A stretch of 64,000 bases of DNA from Roseobacter sp. MED193 (GTDB taxonomy: Bacteria; Pseudomonadota; Alphaproteobacteria; Rhodobacterales; Rhodobacteraceae), in contig NZ_CH902583.1 in the NCBI RefSeq assembly GCF_000152965.1, positions 1,997,200 through 2,061,199 of the forward strand, read 5' to 3'. The notes below the pieces were generated by a model, which saw only the letters and a program-made list of their open reading frames with translations, was not told the DNA's origin and made no database searches. Position numbers and translations under genes: made by a program. Shown piece by piece: positions 50,101-58,603 of the stretch (position 1 is its first letter; each line of letters opens with the position of its first letter).

Positions 50101-50647
50101 CGGTCATGACCTTGCGCAGCTCGGCAAGGATCGAGGATTGCGACAGCATATCCTCGGGCATCAGGAGTTCGGTGTAGTCATCCAGCTCCTCGAACAGGAA
50201 CGGCATCGGCCCGTGCCACTGATTGCAGGCATGTACCAACAGCAGGCGGTAGGCCTCGGCCTGCGGATCAGAAGACGGGGTGCGGCCATCGAGAAGCGCC
50301 GCGATGCTCCCCGGCGCGTCCTCGGGCAGGTTCCCCGCCATCGCCTCAGCCAATATCTCGGGCCGTGTCTGCCCTTCCGCTGGGGATACAACCCCAACAG
50401 TCGTGTAGCCATTGGCATCCATGAAGCGCAGCGCGGTGAAGCGGTTGAACCAGGTATAAGCCACCTGCTCGATCAACTGCGCCTTACCATCCCGCGCGAT
50501 CGCGGCGTCGAGCTCCTTCATTGCCTGCGGATGCTCCCGCCGCGCAGGCGAGGCCGGATCAAGCAAAAGATCAAGCTTGGAGCGGACCTGTTCGATCAAC
50601 AGATTACGGGCGGATTGGGCAAACTTCTTCAGCGCGTTCGTGTCCAT
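47162..50647 (-). CDS. pglX: PglX, BREX adenine-specific DNA methyltransferase
   Basis: This 1161-residue protein has the SAM-binding motif DPACGSGHML (286-295) and the catalytic NPPY (462-465), the gamma-class order. The target recognition and C-terminal parts follow (about 470-1161), with a terminal helical region (LIYMHRYRPDTVSVLLNDYL, DINELNEWERDVVF-like). PglX methylates one strand of a 5-6-base non-palindromic site to mark self DNA; the site cannot be read here. The stretch encoding about residues 465-840 (48.1-49.3 kb) is much richer in A+T than both sides. The start shares one base with the brxC stop. Confidence 0.95.
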   Translation of the reverse strand: MDTNALKKFAQSARNLLIEQVRSKLDLLLDPASPARREHPQAMKELDAAIARDGKAQLIEQVAYTWFNRFTALRFMDANGYTTVGVVSPAEGQTRPEILAEAMAGNLPEDAPGSIAALLDGRTPSSDPQAEAYRLLLVHACNQWHGPMPFLFEELDDYTELLMPEDMLSQSSILAELRKVMTEDACQDVEIIGWLYQFYISEKKDQVFAGLKKNQKITAENIPAATQLFTPHWIVRYLVENSLGRLWLLNRPGSKLAERMDYYIAPEEPEMDFLKIAKPEEIKVCDPACGSGHMLTYAFDLLYAIYEEEGYDATEIPALILTHNLTGTEIDDRAGALAAFALAMKAAEKLGRRRFLRMETKPDICVLKKVSFEPAELQDIEAMVGRSLFTADLRATLTQFEQAKNFGSLIIPKLKDPQECLRVVEEQDLGGDMFRAKLRERLLTVLRMSEALSSKYHVVVANPPYMGGKGMNGPLGDYAKKEYPDSKSDMFAAFIERGFDFIQRNGYSAMVTMQSWMFLSSYEKLRIKLNEQSHIVNMAHMGNMVMGIAFGTSATVWKQGQNTSQPGNFFYVDYEDLSEEKIPVTFPPQNERNSKQRDRGWFYRASANDFEKIQGIPIAYWASARVRNVFAKNKNISEGFDARQGMATGDNDRFIRIWSEVSIGNFEEFSGSMESAFQSGSRWFPYNKGGDYRKWYGNRIFAINFNRADFEVLAKMGNHCPSRQFYFREAISWSRIGSSLNSYRYYDRGFLFDQAGHSIFHEDGSALENICLMLNSKMFSAVAKIVNPTLNLEVGNIGRFPDLSNTAKQNRHIFKDLIALSRSDWDAYETSWNFTSLPLLSSDHRGETLADSYATLSAHWQSMTDEMQRLEEENNRIFIDAYGLQDELTPEVPLNEITLTCNPAYRYGIKNDDAANETRLRADTMAEFLSYAVGCMFGRYSIDTPGLILANQGETLADYLARVPEPTFMLDEDNVIPVLDADWFADDITDRFRLFLRTTFGEAHFRENLRYIEDALGKDIRKYFTKDFYADHVKRYKKRPIYWMFSSPKGTFNALIYMHRYRPDTVSVLLNDYLREFISKLEGERGRLEKLSDDPSASQGQRTKALKDMAVIAKQIDELNEWERDVVFPLAQAKIEIDLDDGVKANYPKFGAALKKIVGVS

Positions 50648-53600
50648 CAGACAATCACCTTCTTGCCCGCGCGGATCTGCTCCAGCAGGGTCTTTTTCAT
50701 TTCTTCGACGTATTGTTCGACGTCAGCCTCTTCAGTCAGGTAGGGCTTGGCGAAACCCACCTTGATTTCTGAGGCGTTAACGTAAGTGGTCTGCGGTGGC
50801 TCCGGCTGTGGCGGCCCGGGCGGGACGAGTTTTGGATCGACAACCGGTCGGTTCAGTCGCTCAACCTCCGCCAAAATGCGTGGCAACAGGTCGAGCTTCG
50901 CTCCATTCGCCCGATCGCGCAGGATCGGGATCATCTTGACGCTATCGAGCCCAGATTTGTGGCTATCGATGTTGCGTTTGATGTGCGCTTGATCATCTGC
51001 AGAAAGCGCCTGGAACTCTGGCGTCTGCGTGACCTTGGCTGCGCAATCCTCGACCGCCGCGATGACGGCTTTGCGCTCCTCAAGCACCGTCAACTCCACA
51101 CGGTCTTTCAGCCCATAGAGATCGGATTTAAGCGCCTGAATGGCGGTGCCCTTGTAGCAAGCAGGATCAGCCAAAGCGCGGGCCAGTGCTTCGCCAGCCG
51201 CCGCATCCACGTAGGAAATATTGGCTTCCTGATCACGTAGAAATTCGCGCGCATCGTCATAGATTTCGCGCTGGGAACCGCCCATGAAGCTGCGGATTTT
51301 GTCGAGGACTTCTTCCTTGGCGTCGAGAAGGTCATCTTCCTGCGCCGCGGGCTCGGTGATGTACCAAGTCGCGGGCTTCCCCACCATTGCAGCAATCTTT
51401 GTCGCCAATGGCTCGAGCGCCACCACAAACGGGTACTGCGCTTTCTGCGCCAGCATTTTGCCCAGGTCTTCAGAGAGCGTGCGCGTGCTCTCCAGCCATT
51501 CCGCGCCGATCGTCCGCGCGTCAGTGCCATCTGAGGGAAGGTCAAACAGCTCCTTGTAGAGCTCTTTCGCCTTCCGGATCTGAGCCGAAGTAAATTCGGT
51601 CTGTGGGGTGAGCAAGATATTGGCCAGGGCATGGCTGTTGTTCAGCGCCTTGGCGAGTTCTGCGCGCTCAAGCACGGTGCCGTCCGAGCGGGCTTCCAGC
51701 TTGCCTTTGCCCGAGAGACTGGCCGCGAGGCACAGAATAGCTGTTGTCGGCCAACCGTAGGGTTTGCCACCAAAGCGTTCGGTGAGATATTTCACCGAGA
51801 CCTTCACGCCGTTGCGGGCCTGCGACTGGACGTAGTTCAGCACATCCTGCTCGGCCTCAGTAAGCCCCTCGCCATTGTTGCCGAAGAGCCCACTCTCGGG
51901 CGTTGCCGCTTTCAGGATGTCGGCTTCGGCATAGGTTACGCCTCGCAGCATCGGCAGGTTGACATAGACCTTGTCGACAAGGCCCTGGAAGCCTTTCACG
52001 ATCCGGTCCTGGGGCTCCTCGCCCCCGATATCGAGCTCATCGCCCCGCACAAACATCCGCGTCTCTGCCATCAGCTTGCGTAGGCGCAGTTCGAGGTCCT
52101 TGTAGCGACGGCTGTTTTGATCCCCCTTCTCGGCCACGATGCGATCACGGCCTGGCTGCTGGGAACCCGCACGGGCTTGGCGGATGAACTTGTCGGTCTG
52201 CTTGAAGAGCGTCAGGTCGCGGATGAACCGCACATCGGGTTGCAGCACGACCGCCAATTCTTCCCGGCTCATGTTCCGCATGCGCACCGCTTCGGGTGAT
52301 GCAACATCATCATTGAACGGACTGATCACGTTGATGGAAAGCTCGTACTCCCGGCCCAGCAGGTGATCGTCGAGCTTGCGGCTAAAGCTGTATTCATTGC
52401 CAGTGGTCAGATGCTTGATCTTGCGGTGACGCAGGATTGTATCGAACGCCAGCGTCTCCATTTCCTTGGAAAGCTCTGAGGGGTCGACATCCAGGGCCTT
52501 GATTTCCGCTTCGACGTCCTTCTCTTCGTTCGTCAGGAACTCATAGACCTCGCCGTTGCGCTGAATAAGCGTGTTGCGCTCGAGGAAAGACAGCGCCTCC
52601 TCGATCTTGCGCCGCTGCTTGACCTGATCGGTGTCGAACTCGGAGAGCAGCAGCACGCTGATGTTGCGAACCGTCGGCTTGAACTCCTTGACATATTTCA
52701 CGAGGAAGAGCGCCTTCAGCACACGAACCGCGAAGGGGTCGATGTCCTGGATTTCCTTCTCGGCAATCTGGATCGACTGCTGGACGGCGGATTTGAGGGC
52801 CGTGCGGATGCCCTCGAACATGAGATCAAAGGTGGCGAGGCCGCCTACTGGTTGGTCTGCCATCTTCTTGGCGACCTCTTGGAACACGCCCAACATCGAG
52901 CGCTCACCGACCGAGCTGTGCTTTCCCTCAAAGGCGTTGTGCTGCGAGAGCGACGTGATCGCCATCTGGAACAGCATGTATTGATAAGGCGGGAACGGGT
53001 AGCTCGAGACGAAATGGGCACGCCCATCAAAGTTCTTCAGCTTGATCGACCCGTCCGTGAAATCAAACAGGGTCTTGAGGTTGTTCTCTTCACGATCGTG
53101 CAGGTTGCCAAGTCGCACCTGGCCTTCGTCGGTCTTCGACAGAAGGCGGCGCTGGATGACTTCGGCCACATCAGCCGAGTTCAGGGGCATCTTCACACCG
53201 AAGCGCGCCATGATCTTCGAGAAGTCTTGCGACTGAAACGCCTTCCCGTCCCCGATGATGGCTTCCATGTCCTGCTGCGAGGTCACGATGACCCAGGCCT
53301 GGCCTTTACACTTCGTGTTCAGGCTTTCGGCGATCGTCTGCAGGTTCGTCATCAGCTTGACGTTTTCAGCGATGTACTGGCCTACCTCGTCCACGAAGAA
53401 GTTCAGTCGGAACTTCGGCGCCTGCTTGTCGATCCAAGCCTTCACCTTGTTGGCGAAGTCCTCAATCGAAACGCGGGTGTCGGCGCGGTACTGTCCCAAA
53501 ATGTCCGCCGCATCTGCTGGGTCGCCGCCTGTCACGGATGCGAAGGCGGTGGCGATGTTTTTGCGCTCGAGCGCTGCCTGTTCGCGGCCGCGCTCCCAAG

Positions 53601-54165
53601 GCTTGCCTGCGGCAGCAGCATAGGCGTCCTTAAACGCTGCCAGCTGGCCGCGATCATCGAGGTCGCGCTCAAACTGCGCGATATGGGGCAGCTTGCCGTA
53701 GTAGCCGCAGGCCTCGTCAAAGACCTTCTGGAACACGGAAAGCAGCGCATCCACATCGGTCTTCGAGATGACGTCAGCCTTCTGGTCGATGTTGAAGAGG
53801 ATCGACTTTGACGGCACGGAGACGGCTTTGCGCAACGCGCCCAAGAGCATTGGCTGACCGGTCAGCTTTTCCTCGAAAAGGTCAAAAGCCTGCGTGCCAT
53901 CGATTTCCCGATTTTCCATAAGTAGGGCCAGCATCTTGAGCAGGTGCGACTTACCCGAGCCAAAGAAGCCAGAAATCCAGACACCGTTGGCGGTGTCGTA
54001 GTTATTATAGGCATCGAGGAAGGTCTCGAGGCGTTTGCCGATTTCGTCTGTGATGACGTACTCGTCGAGCTCGATGCGCAGGCTCGCTTCATCGTCAGCC
54101 TTGATCACGCCATCAATCGGGCGGTCAACGGGCTTGGCGAAAATGGTTCTCAGAGCAGTGGTCAT
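50647..54165 (-). CDS. brxC: BrxC, large P-loop ATPase of BREX
   Basis: This 1172-residue protein opens TTALRTIFAKPVDRPIDGVI, the conserved BrxC/PglY start. It has Walker A GFFGSGKS (66-73) and Walker B FFVDEVGQ (256-263), followed by long helical regions and a proline-rich stretch near 1110 (KLVPPGPPQPEPPQTTYVNA). BrxC is a DUF499/ORC-like AAA+ protein needed for both restriction and modification. The length is near that of other type I BrxC proteins. It starts four bases after the brxB stop and touches the pglX start. Confidence 0.95.
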   Translation of the reverse strand: MTTALRTIFAKPVDRPIDGVIKADDEASLRIELDEYVITDEIGKRLETFLDAYNNYDTANGVWISGFFGSGKSHLLKMLALLMENREIDGTQAFDLFEEKLTGQPMLLGALRKAVSVPSKSILFNIDQKADVISKTDVDALLSVFQKVFDEACGYYGKLPHIAQFERDLDDRGQLAAFKDAYAAAAGKPWERGREQAALERKNIATAFASVTGGDPADAADILGQYRADTRVSIEDFANKVKAWIDKQAPKFRLNFFVDEVGQYIAENVKLMTNLQTIAESLNTKCKGQAWVIVTSQQDMEAIIGDGKAFQSQDFSKIMARFGVKMPLNSADVAEVIQRRLLSKTDEGQVRLGNLHDREENNLKTLFDFTDGSIKLKNFDGRAHFVSSYPFPPYQYMLFQMAITSLSQHNAFEGKHSSVGERSMLGVFQEVAKKMADQPVGGLATFDLMFEGIRTALKSAVQQSIQIAEKEIQDIDPFAVRVLKALFLVKYVKEFKPTVRNISVLLLSEFDTDQVKQRRKIEEALSFLERNTLIQRNGEVYEFLTNEEKDVEAEIKALDVDPSELSKEMETLAFDTILRHRKIKHLTTGNEYSFSRKLDDHLLGREYELSINVISPFNDDVASPEAVRMRNMSREELAVVLQPDVRFIRDLTLFKQTDKFIRQARAGSQQPGRDRIVAEKGDQNSRRYKDLELRLRKLMAETRMFVRGDELDIGGEEPQDRIVKGFQGLVDKVYVNLPMLRGVTYAEADILKAATPESGLFGNNGEGLTEAEQDVLNYVQSQARNGVKVSVKYLTERFGGKPYGWPTTAILCLAASLSGKGKLEARSDGTVLERAELAKALNNSHALANILLTPQTEFTSAQIRKAKELYKELFDLPSDGTDARTIGAEWLESTRTLSEDLGKMLAQKAQYPFVVALEPLATKIAAMVGKPATWYITEPAAQEDDLLDAKEEVLDKIRSFMGGSQREIYDDAREFLRDQEANISYVDAAAGEALARALADPACYKGTAIQALKSDLYGLKDRVELTVLEERKAVIAAVEDCAAKVTQTPEFQALSADDQAHIKRNIDSHKSGLDSVKMIPILRDRANGAKLDLLPRILAEVERLNRPVVDPKLVPPGPPQPEPPQTTYVNASEIKVGFAKPYLTEEADVEQYVEEMKKTLLEQIRAGKKVIV

Positions 54166-54169
54166 CGGG

Positions 54170-54772
54170 TCAGACCTCGTAGTTCAGAATGTTAAAAGCA
54201 CGGTAATATTTGTCGTCATGCAGCAGCCCAAAGAGATCGAGGGATCCCCCCGTCGCTGTGGAATGGGTGTAGCTGCCGGGAAAGAACAGCACCGTTGGCT
54301 TGTCCTTGGCGGTGCTCTGCAGGTTGTTGAGCACATTGTGCGAGCGGATGTACGGGTAGACCTCGCCCACGCCCGACAGGAAAATCACGTCATGCGGCTG
54401 GGCGGCGATCGCTTCCGCAATTTTCGGGATTAAGTGTTCATGAACGTCGAGAACGCCCTGCAGCAGCTCGCGCAGCTCTGATTTTTCCATGTCAGGCTCT
54501 GCAGCCAGGACATCCTCTAGGATGCCCCGCTCTTCCAAGAGCCCGAGCGAAATATCGTACAGGCTGAGATCGAGCGCGGTGACGCCCGCATGCCCAATGC
54601 GCTCGACCAGGTCGAGCCGGTCCTCGATCATCGTGAGGCCTTCTTCGGCCGGGAACGGGCAAATGAAGAACGGCACTTCATTGCCCAGTCCCTGCTTCGT
54701 CAGGAAGCGCTCGCTGGTAATGACCCGATACAGATGCTCGGCGCGTTCTTTGCGCGTCAATTGCAGGCTCAC
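54170..54772 (-). CDS. brxB: BrxB (DUF1788)
   Basis: This 200-residue protein shows the DUF1788 pattern: RKERAEHLYRVITSERFLTK, GNEVPFFICPFPAEEGLTMI, HEHLIPKIAEAIAAQPHDVI, FLSGVGEVYPYIRSHNVLNN and TVLFFPGSYTHSTATGGSLD. BrxB is an essential small protein of type I BREX with no known enzymatic activity. The start codon is GTG at 54772 and it overlaps brxA by four bases. It ends four bases before brxC. Confidence 0.94.
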   Translation of the reverse strand: MSLQLTRKERAEHLYRVITSERFLTKQGLGNEVPFFICPFPAEEGLTMIEDRLDLVERIGHAGVTALDLSLYDISLGLLEERGILEDVLAAEPDMEKSELRELLQGVLDVHEHLIPKIAEAIAAQPHDVIFLSGVGEVYPYIRSHNVLNNLQSTAKDKPTVLFFPGSYTHSTATGGSLDLFGLLHDDKYYRAFNILNYEV

Positions 54773-55410
54773 GACAGACCTCCCTCAATCACAACTCCAG
54801 GGAACACGGCCAGATCAGCCGGATTGGTCGCCTCAATCAGCGCGCGCAGCTGAGGCGAGAGGTAACTCGACTGGATCCGGTTTTCTTCCGAGATAATCCC
54901 AACCTCTCGCATGGTCTTGAACACGACCTGCCGGAGGCGAACGCGTGTGGAGGCAGAGGTGGAGGCCAAAGTGTCATCCCACTCGGCTTTATGCTCGAAG
55001 AACAAATCGAAACTGTCGGTCGACAAATCCAGCTGATAGGCGAGATACCGGTCTTGCACGATTTCGAGTGTGAACTCGCGGACCAGCCGGTAGGCACGGC
55101 AAAAGGAAAGCCAAATGAGCAGCGCTTGATCTTGTCGATCGGCACGCTCAACCAGGAAACGCAACTCGTCCTCGGTCAGCGTTTCGATGCGATTGACCAG
55201 TTCCCGGAGTATTCGACGCTTTGACTTTTGCTTGGGCGATGATGTGAGGCCATCAGCTTGCAACTGGGAGATCGTGACATCCCAGTCGCGGGTTTCCAGA
55301 TAGCTCGCTGCAAGATCGATGCATTCATTCAAGAAAAGCCCCCCAGAGGTGAAGGACATCTTGTAGGGCTGCTTCACCCCGAACTCTGCTTGCCGCGCCG
55401 CCATGGTCAT
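54769..55410 (-). CDS. brxA: BrxA (DUF1819)
   Basis: This 213-residue helical protein matches DUF1819: KMSFTSGGLFLNECIDLAAS, DWDVTISQLQADGLTSSPKQ, SKRRILRELVNRIETLTEDE and LIWLSFCRAYRLVREFTLEI. BrxA resembles the RNA-binding antitermination protein NusB in known structures and is the first core gene of type I BREX. ATG at 55410 overlaps the brxR-like stop by four bases; a second ATG at 55404 is possible. Confidence 0.94.
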   Translation of the reverse strand: MTMAARQAEFGVKQPYKMSFTSGGLFLNECIDLAASYLETRDWDVTISQLQADGLTSSPKQKSKRRILRELVNRIETLTEDELRFLVERADRQDQALLIWLSFCRAYRLVREFTLEIVQDRYLAYQLDLSTDSFDLFFEHKAEWDDTLASTSASTRVRLRQVVFKTMREVGIISEENRIQSSYLSPQLRALIEATNPADLAVFPGVVIEGGLS

Positions 55411-56261
55411 CCAACGACCTCGTCACGGTTCAGAAGGACAATCTGTTGGTCCTGGGGGCGGCGTGCCGCTGGGTCGGTGTCCAGGCCAAGACGCTTCAGC
55501 GCATAGAACAACAGCGCGCGGCGGACAGCGATCCGAGCCCTGCCTTCCTCCATGCCGTAGTCCATCTCGATGGCACGGCGCTGGTTATCCGAGAGGTCCG
55601 GATGCGGGCCGATCTCAAGCACGATCTCCGTGTGCCAAGCCTCATCAGCGCTGGGCTCAGCGGTCACGGCCCCCTGATCACCCACCTCGACGATCCGAGA
55701 CAACAAGAAGTCCTTGAACACTTGGTCGTTCTGACAAAACGCCCGGGCGTGCCATCGGAACCCGTCAAAGGCCAGTGCATGTGGCTCAATCCAGCGCGCG
55801 CTGGGCTCGGGCCGCGACATAGACTGATAGGTCACCTGCAAGGCAGCTGGCTCACGGATGGCTGCTAGTACGTCGCGCAGGGTCTCCGGGGAAACACCAC
55901 GCGCAGGGGTCGGCGTTGCGCCAAAGCCCGGGAAAAGGCTGATCCAGCTTTGCTCGGCACTCACCAGCCCCTGATCAACCGCACGCAGCTGAGCAAAATA
56001 CTCGTCAGCGTCCGGCTTGAGATATTTGGGCTTGAAATGCTTACCGCGCAGATACGTGCGCAGGCTCTTGTCATAAACAAGGTTGCGCTTGGCCTGCTCG
56101 ATGTAGGCGTTCAGGTCCAGCGATGCCTGCTGTGTTGAAACCCCAAACGCGTCCATCAAGTCTCCTCGGTTTATCCGCCCCTGCCAAAACAGGCGAAACT
56201 CGATGAACTCATATCGACGCTCGACACCCCAGTTCAGCTGTTTGCCCTTCTTGCGAGTCAC
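55407..56261 (-). CDS. brxR: BrxR-like WYL-domain regulator of the BREX operon
   Basis: This 284-residue protein has a winged helix-turn-helix (about 12-75: FRLFWQGRINRGDLMDAFGV, STQQASLDLNAYIEQAKRNL). A WYL-like domain follows (about 135-205: VTYQSMSRPEPSARWIEPHA, LAFDGFRWHARAFCQND), then a C-terminal WCX part. BrxR-type repressors sit upstream of many BREX operons and bind an inverted repeat before their gene. The start is GTG at 56261. Upstream lie a -10-like TATAAG and an imperfect palindrome at 56283-56298 (CGCACGAATACATGCG). It overlaps brxA by ATGA. Confidence 0.88.
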   Translation of the reverse strand: MTRKKGKQLNWGVERRYEFIEFRLFWQGRINRGDLMDAFGVSTQQASLDLNAYIEQAKRNLVYDKSLRTYLRGKHFKPKYLKPDADEYFAQLRAVDQGLVSAEQSWISLFPGFGATPTPARGVSPETLRDVLAAIREPAALQVTYQSMSRPEPSARWIEPHALAFDGFRWHARAFCQNDQVFKDFLLSRIVEVGDQGAVTAEPSADEAWHTEIVLEIGPHPDLSDNQRRAIEMDYGMEEGRARIAVRRALLFYALKRLGLDTDPAARRPQDQQIVLLNRDEVVG

Positions 56262-56282
56262 CCTGCGCCCTCACTTATATGT

Positions 56283-56298
56283 CGCACGAATACATGCG
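56283..56298. promoter_or_regulatory. Imperfect palindrome upstream of brxR, possible operator
   Basis: CGCACGAATACATGCG has symmetrical outer arms CGCA/TGCG and partial inner symmetry. It lies between a -10-like TATAAG and any -35 of the minus-strand operon, 22 bases upstream of the brxR start. Confidence 0.35.
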
Positions 56299-56462
56299 TC
56301 TAGTTTTTTGATTGACTCACCAACCGGACCGACAGACCCTAGCTGGGCCGGAATGCCGATTCGTGACAAGCCCGTCACGTTATTAGACGTATCACAAACC
56401 TGGGGGCTCACCCCAGCATAACCCTCCCGTTCTGCTCTCGGGAAGGGAAAAGGAGCTGCTGG

Positions 56463-56906
56463 ATGAATTTTATGACAAAAACCCAGGCTTTTGGCCTGAT
56501 CGCAGTCTTTGCCGTAGCCGGTTGCGCAGAGCTCGAGCCGCTGACTGAGTACCGCCCTGTTGTAGACCCAGAGCGCACAAACATGCCGCGATTTGAACGG
56601 GACCTTGAGGCTTGCCGTGCGGTCGCGGTCCAGGTCGAGGCCGACTACCGCCAGCGCCAGCAGGAACAGATGGGCGCAAACATCATGGCGGGGCTTCTGG
56701 TCGGCGCCATCACAGGAGCCGTTGTCGGCAGCGGGTCTGATTATCAGGGCGAACTCGCCGCCTATGGCGCGGCTTCCGGAATGGCGGCAGGAGCAGCGGC
56801 GAATGACTATTCCTATGATCTTGTGACCTATGGCCCCCGCCGGGTCGTGGATCGCTGCATGGCTGAACGCGGCCACACGATCCTGAACGATATTGGCCGC
56901 GGCTAA
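56463..56906 (+). CDS. Lipoprotein with glycine-zipper segment
   Basis: This 147-residue protein has a signal peptide with lipobox (FGLIAVFAVAGC, Cys21). A charged helix follows (ERDLEACRAVAVQVEADYRQ), then a Gly/Ala-rich zipper (about 78-118: MAGLLVGAITGAVVGSGSDY) that probably inserts in or lies on a membrane. The C-terminus has a Cys (RRVVDRCMAERGH). Glycine-zipper lipoproteins act in envelope integrity. AAGGAG lies eight bases upstream. It is divergent from brxR and starts a plus-strand group of envelope genes. Confidence 0.8.
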   Translation: MNFMTKTQAFGLIAVFAVAGCAELEPLTEYRPVVDPERTNMPRFERDLEACRAVAVQVEADYRQRQQEQMGANIMAGLLVGAITGAVVGSGSDYQGELAAYGAASGMAAGAAANDYSYDLVTYGPRRVVDRCMAERGHTILNDIGRG

Positions 56907-56932
56907 GGCGTTTTGCTGGAAGGACCTTCGAC

Positions 56933-58228
56933 ATGATGAAACTGCGTACGCTCACCGCCTCGCTGCTGATCAGCACCTGCCTTGCTGGGCAGACATTGGC
57001 CCAGGAAAGCTCGGCGCTCGATGCAGAGATCGCCGCAATCGACAGCCAAATCACCGAGGTGGATGCCACGATCGCCCGTTACGATGGTGGACTGATCCGC
57101 ATGCTTGCCGAAAGCCGACGAGAAGCACTGCTTTTGTTGCGCACGATCGTTGAGGCTCGACAAGAGGCTGAGGCCGCTGGCGCGACCATCGAAGTCACTG
57201 TGCCAGCCGTGGAACCTGATCCCGAACGTGCAGAGCAGCTTCTTGGAGAAATGGCCGCGCAACAACAGCGTGTCGAAGCGGCCGAACGCGAGGCCGCATC
57301 TGCCGGTGGCCTGATACAAGCGGTGGCGCTAAGCCGCGTCGAAACCGAAAAGCTCACCCTCGCCCAGTTGCAGATGGCCTATTTGCAGGCGCGCTATGGC
57401 ATCGCGTTCCCAGTGACACCTCAAGCGGTGGCTTCGACGACGCCAAGCCAGGACGCACCATCGCCTGTGGCCACGGTAGAGGGTGACGAGGGGACCGCTG
57501 CCCTGCCCTGGGCGGATCCCGACCACCCGAACATCGATTACAGCCTCGCGCCCTTTGAGCAGGCGCACAACGAAGGGGATCGGATTTCGGGCTGGTGGGT
57601 CATCAGCGAGGAGCGCGCCGCGATCGATGACAGCCCGTCCGTCGTCGCCATCAACTATTCGGCCTATGATGCGCGCAGCTTCAGCGGGATCACTGCCCTT
57701 CTCGCGCAGTGTCGGGAAGGCGAGACATCCATCGTCTTTGTCCAAGACGATTTTCTGATGAGCACCATTCGGCGGAACTCGTTCGATATCAACTACCGTA
57801 TCGACGATGCACCTGCGCAGTCGACCCGCTGGAACGAACTGACCAATAACAAAGGCGCTGGGCTTTTTGGATCTGCGTCCGAAGGCTTCTTGCGCAACCT
57901 CTACGATGCCGAAGCGTTTTTCATCCGGCTGACCGATGGCAATGGTCGTCGCTATGACGCAGAGTTCGACCTGGCCGGCATTCAGGACGCGATCGAGGCT
58001 ATCGCTGGCGCTTGCGGGTGGTCCACGCTGGATCTCTCCCGCGATGACTACCGCGCCATTCAGACCATGTTGAATGCCGGTGGCTTTGATGCCGGCACAC
58101 CGGATGGCGTTTGGGGGAACGGATCGCGCAACGCGATGCGCACTTTCCAAGAACAGAACGGTTTAGCACCCACTGGAGCACCTGACCGCGCGACGCTTGA
58201 GGCATTGGGCATTCAGGCCAGCGACTAG
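56933..58228 (+). CDS. Exported protein with VasI-like and peptidoglycan-binding domains
   Basis: This 431-residue protein has a signal peptide (LRTLTASLLISTCLAGQTLA-QE). A coiled-coil region follows (about 25-145). A middle domain (about 210-360: GWWVISEERAAIDDSPSVVA, LLAQCREGETSIVFVQ, INYRIDDAPAQ, AGACGW) resembles VasI, a type VI secretion-associated protein. The C-terminal PG-binding-1-like domain (about 365-428: YRAIQTMLNAGGFDAGTPDG, ALEALGI) would hold it on the cell wall. No other type VI genes are in view, so the VasI resemblance says little about function. It lies 26 bases after the lipoprotein gene. Confidence 0.75.
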   Translation: MMKLRTLTASLLISTCLAGQTLAQESSALDAEIAAIDSQITEVDATIARYDGGLIRMLAESRREALLLLRTIVEARQEAEAAGATIEVTVPAVEPDPERAEQLLGEMAAQQQRVEAAEREAASAGGLIQAVALSRVETEKLTLAQLQMAYLQARYGIAFPVTPQAVASTTPSQDAPSPVATVEGDEGTAALPWADPDHPNIDYSLAPFEQAHNEGDRISGWWVISEERAAIDDSPSVVAINYSAYDARSFSGITALLAQCREGETSIVFVQDDFLMSTIRRNSFDINYRIDDAPAQSTRWNELTNNKGAGLFGSASEGFLRNLYDAEAFFIRLTDGNGRRYDAEFDLAGIQDAIEAIAGACGWSTLDLSRDDYRAIQTMLNAGGFDAGTPDGVWGNGSRNAMRTFQEQNGLAPTGAPDRATLEALGIQASD

Positions 58229-58305
58229 AACCATCAAATCAACGCGGCCCACAGGGTGGGACGGTGCACTGAGCGCGCTGCCGCAACACGAAAGGAACCC
58301 AAATC

Positions 58306-58440
58306 ATGGAATTCATCATCGCAGGCGCCATCGTCTTCGGCATCATCGGCTTCTTCGTCGATGGCGGCAGAGGCGCGCTCTGGGGGGCGATCCTCGGGCC
58401 CTTTGGTCTGATCATTGCTGCTATTTTGAAGGGCAAATAA
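58306..58440 (+). CDS. 44-residue membrane peptide
   Basis: The short frame from ATG 58306 to TAA 58438-58440 encodes MEFIIAGAIVFGIIGFFVDG, then GRGALWGAILGPFGLIIAAI and LKGK. Two Gly-rich hydrophobic segments with a central Asp-Gly-Gly-Arg turn predict a hairpin in the inner membrane. AAAGGA lies nine bases upstream. It resembles small bacterial glycine-zipper membrane peptides; function unknown. Confidence 0.7.
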   Translation: MEFIIAGAIVFGIIGFFVDGGRGALWGAILGPFGLIIAAILKGK

Positions 58441-58603
58441 AAGCCTGCGCCGATGGCTTGGCGTCATATGCAGGCTGGTGAGGCTTCGCTCAAATGGTAT
58501 CATCATTTAGAAACCAGTGCATGAACAGACCTCAACCTAGTGCCACAAACCCCACTTCATATCCAAATCCAGCCGCAAAATCGTGAAACAGAAAGGTTTG
58601 CAA

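Noticed and set aside
49952..50743. 263-residue plus-strand open frame at the pglX/brxC junction
   Set aside because: Crosses the overlapping junction of two well-supported minus-strand genes and has no own signal.
52852..53811. 319-residue plus-strand open frame inside brxC
   Set aside because: Shadow of brxC; no start signal or recognisable domain.
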